A stretch of 64,000 nt of DNA from Caprella mutica (lineage: Eukaryota > Arthropoda > Malacostraca > Amphipoda > Caprellidae), in assembly GCA_947561585.1 (NCBI GenBank), contig CANNZV010001174.1, forward strand, positions 124,001 through 188,000. The letters are read 5' to 3'. The notes beneath the pieces are model-generated. The model was not told the DNA's origin, ran no database searches, and worked only from the letters and a program-made list of their open reading frames with translations. Numbering within the stretch: position 1 is the first letter of the stretch; the number at the start of each line of letters is the position of its first letter. The position numbers were made by a program, and so were the translations under genes. Positions 24,752 to 36,000 of the stretch are shown here, one piece after another.

Positions 24752-26109
24752 GTCATCATAATTTTCCTAGAGTCTCGCTATTATCAGTATTATATATTTT
24801 TCGGGCATTTTCATACAGAAAAATTCACTTTTATGAACTCTATTCAGATTAAAAATACCTCAAGTCAATAAAATAATTAAAAATAAACATAATATTTAGT
24901 AGTTCATCAAAATAAGATAAAAAATAACAGGAATACTTTAAATAAGATACAAAATCAATCTTTTCTCACTAGGAGGAATTCTGCTCAACAACAGCATTTA
25001 AAACCAGTCTTCCTCCAACAGAAAATTATAGTAAAATTTACCAGTCTGTATCGCTACAAAATGATTAACGTTATTTTTATATACTGAAAGAGAGATACCC
25101 TCTTAAATTTTCATTTGGTTATTTATAATATAAATTGTTTGTTGTACTCACATATGGTAGGAGTGCAAGCAATTCCGATAAAGTTCTCTCTTTGATAAAG
25201 TTACAAGCACATCTTTTCTAGTCAATCAAGTTTCTCTCACAGAAATCAAGCAGAGACACCAACAAATACCACCACACTTCGCGGCAGCCAAGAGGCAACT
25301 GAACATGGAAGTACTGGAAGTTCAATGCGGTTGTCCCTGTTTTATTCAACATTAAATCATCTAAATTAAAAGATAAAAAAGTACTCTTATGAAATTTGTA
25401 CGAGAATTTTATCCTATATTGTTTATTCATCATATATGGATGTTATATTTCTATATCTATTATGGTTACATACTCTAATATAATTTCAATAAAGATCCTT
25501 TCTCAGAATTTTTTTCCAATTATCATTTTACTTTCAACACCCACGTTATTTGATTGTATAGATTGGATTCTATAGGTTTTGAAATATTTTTATAATCAAT
25601 ACCAGTTTTACATCTGAATTGGTCGTATTATGCCCAATGTCAGCTAGGTAGGTATAATCGATTCAACATTAAGTATTCAGGTAAAGGTAGAATATTTACG
25701 GTATTCAATCTTTTATTTCAAATAACCAATGAGAAAATTAAATAAAGGAAATAAGATTATTTTCTTCAGATCAGTGTTTCGACCTGCTGTAGCACACAGA
25801 GAATCAATTACTATATATAGTTCTATAACCAAATATGAAGATATTTTAATATCTATTGTCCTAGAATCTTTATCTAAGTTTTACAATATTACGTAACAAA
25901 CTTATTTCTTGACTTCTAAATCTCCCATCAAGAAATACGTACCAATTGTCTTTGGAGCAAGTCATGTTACCCCTGAAAAGAGTGATGTCAGCTATTTAAT
26001 CCTTAGTTACTTCCAATAATTAGAAATAGTATTACAGCATAATTAATTGTTCACAATAACAGATTGGTAGCCATATATCGAGAGTCATAATTCCATGTAC
26101 AATATCATA

Positions 26110-26375
26110 AGGGGCCGTACACACGTAGGGTTTTTTAGTCTTTCCACAAGAGTTTTTGCTAAGCTCCTCCTACTTTTTCCATGAGAATATAATAAGAAAA
26201 GATATAATTAATATTTATTTCACTTGGTATCCATGATATCTGCAGGTATCATGGATACCAAGTGAAATAGATAACAATTATATCGTTTTTTATTATATTC
26301 TCATGGAAAAAGTAGGAGGAGTTTAGCAAAAACTCTGGTAGAAAGACTAAAAAACCCTACTTGTGTACCAAAAAC
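26110..26375. repeat. MITE-C copy 1 (GGGCCGTACACACG ends)
   Basis: Long inverted arms: ggggccgtacacacgtag, agtctttccacaag, gctcctcctactttttcc at the left, and ggaaaaagtaggaggag, aaaactctggtagaaag at the right. The core is ggtatccatgatatctgc / ggtatcatggatacc, the same palindrome as in MITE-A. Flanking TA fits a TA target site. The second copy is at 52337-52578. Confidence 0.75.
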
Positions 26376-26615
26376 TATTCAGAAGCTCTACTGTACAGAT
26401 CAACAGCTGATGAAATATATTTCAAATTGGTGAACAATACGCATTGAAGATAATTAAAAAATACTTTTTAGTGAATTACAAGAAAAACTACAAGTTTAAT
26501 AATGTAATTCGGGATCTAGGGATCACTGTAACCCTCCTCTTCTTTTATCACATCAGTGACTAAGAGCCCTGAGTTAACTAGATGTAATTAGTAATTATGC
26601 ATTTCACTTTTTTAG

Positions 26616-26621
26616 TTTATT
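26616..26621 (-). terminator. Candidate ELP1 poly(A) signal
   Basis: AATAAA on the minus strand, about 270 bases downstream of the ELP1 stop. This motif is common by chance in AT-rich DNA, so it is only a candidate. Confidence 0.3.
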
Positions 26622-26889
26622 GATAAAAAATATGTTTATCCTCTGACAAAATCACTTCGTCTATTACAATAGACGCCTGTCTGCAATTTCCCAACCATTG
26701 AAAACTTTAATTCAATTATTTTTCAAGGAAAATAAAATAGAATTAAGTGCAGAATATATTTAAATTATGATATATCTCACACATTCCAATTACTAAATTT
26801 AAATTAATGTAAAATTTTCTTATTTTATAAATTAACATAAAATTTGTGAAACTGATGACAGTTCCTAAATGGTCAAGAGTTTTTATGAC

Positions 26890-29800
26890 TCACAAGTCCT
26901 TCTTCTGGAGGAATCCGAGGGACCAGTTGGCGGGCCTGTTTGGTTTCGGCATGAACCTCATGTGCGGCTCCAATTCCTTCATCCTAGATGCCATAAGACT
27001 GCTAGGAGTTACATTTCCTTGTTTGGCCTGTATGAGTTGTGCAGTACTCATGTGAGCTCCAAACTGATTTTCCTCATCTTCAGCATCTTGTTCAGGTGGC
27101 CAAACTTCTTTCTCTTTCTTTTCTATCAGTCTTAGTAGATCGTACAAAGATCTCTGCAGTTCGGTAGCCAAATCCTCTTTCTCCAGTCCATAAAGGGACG
27201 AAACAATCCCATTGACTGATTCTGCGAGTACATCAGCTCTAAGGATTAATCCATGAATCTCTGCAATTATTCCTAAATCTTCGAATGAACTGCCTTCCTT
27301 AGTACTGTACTTTTTCCTTTCCAACTTGCGGCGATTTTTAGAGGAACGGTAAGTTCTACCGGAAACACTAGTTCCAGTTCCAGATCTACCAGATTTACTC
27401 CTATTGGCAAGTGAGGCACCAGTAACTGTACTGGAAGTGTCGCAATACATGTCTGAATCTAACACGTCTTTACCATCTAAAATATCCTGATGCTCCTGAT
27501 TCAAATTCTTCCTGACAATTTTAAGTCGTTCACAGTATTTTGTGAAGGATTCTGAAATGTTAACAATTTCTTGTGATGTACTACTGTGTTGGCGCAGTAG
27601 CTCCGGAATGATGTTAGTTTCTATTAAATCAATTCTATTGAATTGATATGCAACCCTCATTGCATCATCCCACTTGTGTGCCAATGATAGACATTCAACA
27701 GTGTCTTCTTCACTATTCAGGTAATCTTTGTAGATGACTGCAGCTTCAGCATAATTTTTACGCTCTTTCAAATCCTCGATGGCTTGATAGTATAGATCGA
27801 TCAACTTATTTCTTTCATATTTCAATCTGTAAGCAGTTACCAACATTTTTCGCCAATTACCAGTACGTTGGTAGGCATTGAGAGCGGATTCAAGATTACC
27901 AGCTCTCTCAAAGAGTAGAGCGGCTTCACCGTAATAACCTTTCTCAATGTTGTATTCAGCATAACTTTGAGCAACAGCCAAATACAGTTCAGATCCCTTG
28001 ATGAACTCCTCTAGAGCAACACTGAACAATTTCTCTTTTTTGATAATTTTCATGCATTCACCCAAATGGGTACTTCCTGTATTCTTTATGGATTCAAAAG
28101 CTTTTCTGTATCTCTTTAGGTATATATTTATGGAATATCTCATGTACTGTCCCTCCATATTTTTGAAGTTGTTCAGGAATGGCATATATTCCTTTGGATC
28201 TTTCTGCGACTCTTCAAAAACCATCATAACGAGAGCAAAATCGTAAGTGCCCAAAGCAACATCACACAGGACATCAGCATTAGCGATATACAGCAAGTGG
28301 CGTAGACCTTCTTTAGCAGATATCTTAACGTCCGGTTTATTGGCGTCTTTGATGTCTTTCACTATTTTGAGAGCAGTGTCAATTTGTCTGTTGTCCATTT
28401 TCACCAAGGATGTCAGTATTGGGAGTAAGAATTTATCTTCATCCACTTCAATCATTGCTTTACGAAGAGTAGAGCAGATAAAGTCAACTTTAGACATTTC
28501 CGTTTCAACAGGCTCAATACTCTTTTCAGAGTAGTTTGACGCATAGAGCGATTTAGTGGTGTCACTATTTTTCAATCCAGCAAGCAGCAAGTCAATCCAG
28601 GTTGGGTTGTCAACAGTTTGAATGATATTCACGGCGTCGTTTAAGAAACTTTTAGGGTTATGATCGTAAAGAAGATCCATGTCGATTCTGTGTTTCCTCA
28701 TGAGTTCAACAGCTTTGTGGTACTTCTTGTTGTCAATCAAATAGCTTAGGAAATGTATCATGAGATGTCGAGGGAATATAGTTTCGAGATTTCCTCTCGG
28801 CATCTGGAGTATCACACTGCATTCATCAGCCACCATAGTGATCAACTGAGAACCTCTTTCCAAGTTCCTCTCTCCTATTTCAGATGATTCTTTCCTGGCA
28901 AAGGAATCTACGATGGACAGCTTAAGGGGCACCGAGTACAGTAAGTGACTGGTAGTTGTCACCAGTAAATGGTCTCTGTGAATAATGAATGAAGAACAGT
29001 TGGAGGACAGTTCCAAGTAATTCAGGAAGAGCCTATTACGACTTGATAAACCAAGCACCTTAACTTGGCAATCAAGGGTTATGCATTCCATGAAAGGACA
29101 TACGGATGGAAATTGGATAAGTCCTCCATGATAGGAATACATCTTTGAAACGCCATGGTCACTTCCGTCAGTTACAAAAATTACTCCATTCGAATTCTGT
29201 AGATAGAGTGTATTGCGGTAACCAACACAGTTTATGAAGTTTTGAATATTAGTGTCTATTTGTTTAACTTTACATTCAGCTTCACTTACATCAATGAAAA
29301 TCAAATTTTGAGATAAACTGATTGGATCGTACACCAATGCGGTAATCACAGTTTTACTGAGCCAAACTAGATTGTAAAGACGAGAGAACTCATTATGAGA
29401 CTCCATCAAATACCGCCCAATGTCAAACTGTTCAACTATTTTATGGACTGGAAACTTAACTTTGAAATTTGGCGACCTGCCACACCTGAAATCTACTTGA
29501 CATCCAAACTGGTCGAGATCCTCCAAAGATTCAGTGGAAGCAAGGAGGGTGAACTTATTGCCATGAAAAACAAATGCATCATTGCAAGACACCTCGTCAG
29601 TTGCCTCAAAAGACGGATACAAAACATCTTTTATTTGTTCCGGGAAACTTACCTTGTAGGCACAAATCGGGGGAGGGAAGTTACAATTCTTGAAGGGAGA
29701 TTGTAGTAAATTTGTTCCATTGATAACAGACACTAAAGCCAGGTCTTTTTCCCCTCTACCAGTTGTTTTATTCACGTAGGAGCACCACTTCAAAGTACTG

Positions 29801-31897
29801 ATACAAGTAGTTTTCAACAGAATCAACGAGAAAGCATCACTCATCTCCCAGAGAAGTTGCTTCAAGTTCAGTACCTTCATTTCCTCTTTCAAATACCAAA
29901 CATAGTTGCTAGTTGTGTACAGTTGAAGTAAGTCTTGATCAGAAGAATCTGTAGACTTGAGCCACACCGCTAATATAGTGGAATCACAATTCCACTTCAA
30001 GTCCATAATGTAATTATTGGCATTCACATTTTGCAAAGTGAATTCCCCATGTCTCAAACCATTTTTCTCGAAAAACACAACATTGTAGTTTCCATTTGGT
30101 AGTCTTTGAGATGACGCAATCAAGCTACCTGACGGTTTCCAAGCCAGTTGATGTTCCAGTTTGTCAACAACTTCACTAGTGTATTGCAGCTCACCTTCTC
30201 TGTTAAACACTTTCAGTCTTCTCCTAGGTTCAACATCTTCACCATCCTGTTCAACAAAACTCACCACAAAAAGCTGACCATCACCTCTCCAGCTCAACTT
30301 TGGTTTATAATCATCTCGCTCACCTAAACCGCCGGCAACTTTATTGACAGTGCGGTTCCGTTTGCCCTCTGCACCGTGAAACTGAGTCTCTTTCTTTCCC
30401 CAACCTAAGTTGACGAACTGTCCCTTGCCAAACTGCTTATCGTACAACTCAAACTCATTCACCACAAAGAAATTGGAGTTGAGAATAAGAATTCTACCAG
30501 AAGATGTCACCAAGATGAGAAGTTCCTCATCTGGACACCAAGAAGCTGCTTCAATGCCTGTCTCTTCATCACCAGGACAAAGGGCTTCTTCAGTGAGACA
30601 CCAACTGAACACTCCAGAAGCTATGGCGTCAGTGGTTCCGTTACTGCGCTTGATGACGCGACCAACCACATCCATCTGAAAATGGAGAAAAATTTAAAAA
30701 TAAGTTAGATAAGATCCACTTTAGATCATATAAGAAAAAAGTTTAACTCATTATTTTAATGGATATCTCTGATAACCAGTTAAAATGTAAAATTCTACAT
30801 ATTTTTAAATGATCGAAAATGTGAAATTTACTGATAACTGAGCTTATCCTACACTAGCTATTATTAATGCTTTCATATTCAAGAATTTTTAGAAATCTAA
30901 AACTAATAAATGAATAAAGTGTCAATTACCTATTTCAATCTACCTATTTTAAAATCAAAATGTTGAACAATGATTTAGAGAGATTTGTTGGAGGATACTA
31001 GATAAATAATATTAGTCACTACTAGTATCAAACCAGTTTGAGTTTATTAAAATTGTTTAGGTTCACAGGTAGCTAACTAAAATAGTACAAGTTACAATTT
31101 AAGTCACCATCACAAAATCCCAAATAGCTATAAACGGATGAATTTTAAATCGAGTCTCACATTTTCCTCCTCGTAAATGTCATAGCGCACAACATGTCCA
31201 GTGCTGAGGGTAGTACAGACGGTATCGCCCACCACGTCACAGGAGGTGACTTTCACGTCACCATCTGTGTAGTCACACCAGTGTGTCAGGGACTGTTTGG
31301 TTCCATCCTGTGGAAGAAATAATAGAGTACTTTAAAATTCATGCAATAATTAGGTATTTCATACACAGGGAGAATGGAAAAAATGATGACGGAAATTGTA
31401 TAAATATGTTCCTCTGACAACATATTTGACTGTATTCTTTATCTATAAACATTAACTTATTATATTAACAGTGAAGTATTGACAATGGAATCATTTTAGT
31501 TAGGTAGGGTAAGTTCCGAAATATAGGTCAGAACTACATCTTCGGTCATATCAGAAAAAACAATATAAAAATTATTTTATCAGATAGCACTGTGTAATGA
31601 TAATAATTTTTATATTGTTTTTTCTTATATAACCGAAGATGTAGTACTGACCGATAATTCGTAACTTACTCTAATTAGTTTTAAATCCTTTCACTGAATT
31701 TATCTCTTAACGATTTGAGGTTTTTCAAAAGCTAATTAATAAATAGGTAGTGCAGTTGTTCCCACCTTAACATAGCAAAGTTGTTCTCCATCAGCGACGT
31801 AGTAGTCATCTTTGTGTAGAGGTTGACTCACGTGACTCACTGAAGGCGTGTCAAAAGTACACACGCGTTCAGCACTAATCAGTTTAAGGTTACGCAT
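26890..31897 (-). CDS. ELP1: Elongator complex protein 1 (ELP1/IKAP)
   Basis: Coding exons: 31897-31766, 31307-31161 and 30675-26890; all introns are GT-AG and all joins are phase 0, giving 1,354 residues. ELP1 is the scaffold of the Elongator complex, which with ELP2/3 modifies wobble uridine 34 of tRNAs in the cytoplasm. The start MRNLKL is the conserved N terminus of the family; an upstream in-frame Met exists but lacks that support. The N-terminal half is beta-propeller with typical stretches (KKETQFHGAEG, WRGDGQLF, AWKPSGSLIASSQ, VVFFEKNGLRHGEF). The second half is alpha-solenoid, with KSFLNDAVNIIQ, GTYDFALVMM, SQKDPKEYMPFL and RIDLIETNIIPELL. The basic patch SSKNRRKLERKK (residues 1204-1215) matches the tRNA-binding/nuclear-localisation region. 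Length fits the family (human about 1,330). MITE-A copies lie in both introns. No frameshift is seen. Confidence 0.96.
30705..30852. repeat. MITE-A remnant in ELP1 intron 2
   Basis: Short decayed arms, actttagatcatataag and gatcgaaaatgtgaaattt with ctgataactgagcttatcc, lie just upstream of the acceptor of the large exon. Confidence 0.55.
31505..31672. repeat. MITE-A copy in ELP1 intron 1
   Basis: Left: agggtaagttccgaaatatagg then catcttcggtcatatc. Right: accgaagatgtagtactg then cgataattcgtaacttac. Well-preserved two-armed copy without the central palindrome. Confidence 0.75.
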
Positions 31898-32123
31898 AAT
31901 GAACCACTGGAAAGGTAAGTACCTAACTTTCAATTATGAAGAAAACTGGGGATTTAAAGCAAAAAGATGTGCAGGGGAAATGGAATAAATGACTCCATAA
32001 CCTCAAGTTTAAAAAACAATCAAATTTTGAACAGACTTCATTTCCAGCAGGATCTTAGAACAAACTTCCCCTATTATTGGTCGGTATTTAGTGAATACAG
32101 TCAGTGAAAAAGAATGTTATTAG

Positions 32124-32305
32124 TAGGGTTGTGACAATATGCGTTTAAAATCATAGATCGAGAAAATATTATAGATGGAGAGAAAAAACAGTATTGAATC
32201 GTTCTAAATCTGCGGTAGCTATATAGTATTCGATACAATTACCCTTCGTTTCGTCTATGATATTCCTATGATCTATAATTTTAAACGCATATTGTCACAA
32301 CCCTA
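32124..32305. mobile_element. hAT-type MITE, copy 2, with perfect 8-bp duplication
   Basis: The 182-bp element starts tagggttgtgacaatatg and ends with its inverse, catattgtcacaaccct+a. It is flanked on both sides by GTTATTAG (32116-32123 and 32306-32313), a perfect 8-base target-site duplication. Its relative at 24579-24751 shares arms and size. It sits in the NOA1-ELP1 intergenic space, upstream of ELP1. Confidence 0.85.
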
Positions 32306-32545
32306 GTTATTAGTAGGAGATGTAGCTTATTATTCAAACCAAAACTAAAGTCTTAAAAATTGAATTTTTAAGTTTTTAACCATTACACTTTATTCTACAA
32401 AAGAATTAGTAGCATTAACAAAATAAGAAGCTTTCTATAGATCAAAAAATTCCAGAATACTTCCGTTCAGTGGTCAAATGATGCTTAATACCTCATTCCT
32501 TAATACAATAACATGGCAAGTAGAGATGGATAGGAACTCCTTACA

Positions 32546-32694
32546 GGGGAAGTTACAAATTGTCACCTCTTCGGTCTTATAAAATAAAACGATTTAATCT
32601 TCAATATATACATAAAAAAAAATAGCTAATACTGATTATATCCTTTTTTCTTATATGACTGAAGATGTGAAACTGACCGATAATTCATAAGCTA
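32546..32694. repeat. MITE-A copy between NOA1 and ELP1
   Basis: Left arm is internally deleted (gaagttacaaattgtcacc then tcttcggtcttat); right arm is fuller (actgaagatgtgaaactg then accgataattcataag). Confidence 0.6.
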
Positions 32695-33014
32695 TTGTTA
32701 GAAGATATTAAATGGTGAAGTAGCATCGAATAGGGAGGGAGCGCTAGTTCCCTTGGTACGAATAAATGCACCGTCAGCCCTTCACACAAATAAAAAACAA
32801 TGCTGCCTATAACATTAGGTTATTGCGGAAGGTAAAAAAAGATGAGAGAAAGACTAAAGGTATTTTTTTTTTGACATATATTAACAGGAATGTACATCTA
32901 ACTGGTCAATCAGGAGACTGACGAGACAAAAGGTATTCTTTTGACATGTAATAACAATAATGTACATTTTTTTGTTTAAAAAGACAATATTTTTTCTAAT
33001 GTGCATCTGGTGAA

Positions 33015-36000
33015 TCAGGAGACAGAGGAGGCTTTGTAGAGGATGTGGTTACCGTACTTCACACTGTAGGGAGAGCTAGCGCCCCTCAGTCTGACGTGCT
33101 GTGCTACAAGGGGAGGTTGGCGCAGGTATGCGCCTCTGCCACCTGGTGTCCAGACGCGCAAGTGACACACAGAATTCTCAGCCACCGTCACCGACAGAAA
33201 ACCTAGAAAATAATGCAACACTGTGAAGATGCTTCAGAAGATATAAATAAAAAAGCTATCTAAATCAATGAATAATTTGTTATCAATATATAAATCAGAA
33301 TATACTCGTAGTATAGAATTAAAAATATAGTTTAAAAATAAACTACAAAAAGAATGTATGTAGCTATTTCAAGTTGATGAGTTATAGCTAACGTGAATAA
33401 AAATTTCAATAATATTATGCTTTTTAAATTGAAGTTATAAACATTTCAACTGGTAAATGATATAGAATTAGGACATAGTGATTTCTGCATGCTACCTGCT
33501 GATGACAGTACAACATCAGCTATAGCGTTCTTAGTCTCATCGCCCTGTATGGTGTAGTCTGTACAAGCCAGTGCTGGCCAAGCCTTTAGTCTCTCTTCAC
33601 TGCCCCTGAAAAAGAAACAGTGGGTTGTTTAAACCTTAACCATTCTGTGAAACCGTATATTTTGATACTCAGTCGTTCTGTGAAACCAGTTTCCATTCTT
33701 TGTTTGAGCAACTAAGTATGACCAAATTATCGATAAAGTGTTATTTTTAGTTAAGTAACTACATACCTCGGTACCTGCAGAAGAGGACCATCTAGAAAAC
33801 TACTTACCTCGCACTCTACAGAAGAAGAAAAGCTAAAAGTGGACTACCTACATACTTCAGTACCTGCAGGAGAGAGCAAGCTAGAAGAGGACTACATACC
33901 TCGGTACCGGCAGAAGAGGAAAACTTAGAAGAAGACTACATAACTCGGTACCTGCAGAAGAGGACTAACAAAAGGACTAGTTACATACCTCGGTACCTGT
34001 ATAAGAGGACTACTCTAGAAGGGGACTACATAGAGGACTAGGTACATACCTCGGTACCTGCAGAAGAGGACTACTCTAGAAGGGGATTACGTAGAGGACT
34101 AGGTACATACCTCGGTACCTGCAGAAGAGGACTACTCTAGAAGGGGATTACGTAGAGGACTAGGTACATACCTCGGTACCTGCAGAAGAGGAGTACCTAG
34201 ATTGTCTCTGTAGAAAGCAGAGGCTAGAACAGTGGGCACGACACAGATTGGTAAATTGGGGGAGCGGAAGGTGGTGAGTCTGAAAAAGATGAGATGGAGT
34301 TAAAAAAAAATTATTAAATACAGCTAATAGCTATTTAAGAATTCTTCATATTTTTAATGGTAAAAATTTATCAGAAATCCTACAATTGTGTAGCTAGCTA
34401 TAATCTATAGCTATTAGTTTTGAAAACGTTCTATAGTTTCCATTGAGCTTTAAATTGTAATTTGATGCATTTTCATTTTCTTCATTTTTTCAGGAACCAT
34501 ACATTATTTGAAGGACTGACTCTTAGTGACCACAAATACTAGTGGCGGTATGTTGATAAACAAAGATTTTATGCTTGCAGTTGAAAACCGATATATATAA
34601 AAGATAATTATTCAAAATATAGCTACCTGAAATAAAACTAAAGATTTACATAAGTGTAAAATGTTTAGTAGAACTAACTCATTAGAAAAAGTGAAAATGA
34701 CACAATCACAAAATTTATAACTAGTTCCATTAATTGTCAATTTGAATGTAAAGTAAAGTTATTACCTCGCAACATGGTACTTCATTCTGCCAATGGATGA
34801 AGGTTCAGTGTGATGCACATACAGGATATCAACCCTACCCAGTCCGCCAAAGAAAATACTTCTTCCGGCCCTTAGTTTATAAGACTCGGGAACAAGCATC
34901 TCCTTAGATACAACATCAGTCAGTTCTTCATGCGTCAAAAGATTCAAACACTGGTCAGGTTGCAGAGCACCAGGAGTGTCATAACACCATTTTCCTTCAA
35001 GGAACTCAGGTTTTTTCTCATTGATGCCGTAAGTCGTCTCCTTAAACCTAGGAGGTGTGTTGACCGGATGTGAAAATATGTCTGTCATTTCTTCTTTGTT
35101 GTCATCGTGGGTAGTGAATGTAGGTCTCACTTCCTTTTTAAGAGTTGCTAGGCTAGTGTTAAATGTCATTCTTTCTTTACTTTTGAAATGCTGGGAATGT
35201 ACTAGCTGTTCTTCACGCAAACGCTCGTGTCTAGCTTGGAGGCGACGGCCGGAGGGTTTCATAATCGGGAACTGAAATAATGCGGAAGTGATTAGGGTAA
35301 GCCCTGAGTTATTAGACAGTTCTACATTTTCAAATTTTCGATCATGTAGCTAGCTAATTAGAATTATATAATCATAAGTCATGCTGGGTATCATTCAACT
35401 CTAATTTTAATTGTTTATTAAATAATAATAATTATAAAGCTACTTTTTATTGAAAACATGGAACCTTCTGATCACTCGAAACTTACCCTACCTAGTAACA
35501 ATTTGATAACCAATTAATAAGTTAAAAGTTATAGCAGCTATTAAGCTTAGTACATTTACATCAGCAAGCTGGTTATATATTGTAAATAGTTGAATACCAA
35601 TAAACAACAGAAGTCAAACAAATATGTAACTAAAATAGCACTAGCACTATTTAAAGAGTAGCTACTTTCATTCATATCTAACAAGAATGTAATCAAAACT
35701 CAAACAAAACAGTGGAGTTCTTTGGAATTCGTGAAACATTTTCAAACTGATTTTCTATCCTACTAGTCATAATATAAAATAACTAGGGGCCTAAATGAAG
35801 GTTAGATATTTATAGTTATACCTAGTTGTTAGGCTTACAAATTCTTTCTTATTTACCTTTAACATATTTAGAGTTGTTCCAGGCCAAGGAGAAGTAGTGG
35901 CTTTGAGAATCAAATTAGATGCTTGTACTTTGCACATATCAGAATGCAGGAAAGTGTTGAACAGTGTCGATTTTCCACAGTTTGTACTGCCTATGATGTA

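Noticed and set aside
28247..28534. Plus-strand ORFs inside the ELP1 and NOA1 exons (for example 95 codons here)
   Set aside because: Antisense shadows of a well-supported coding exon.
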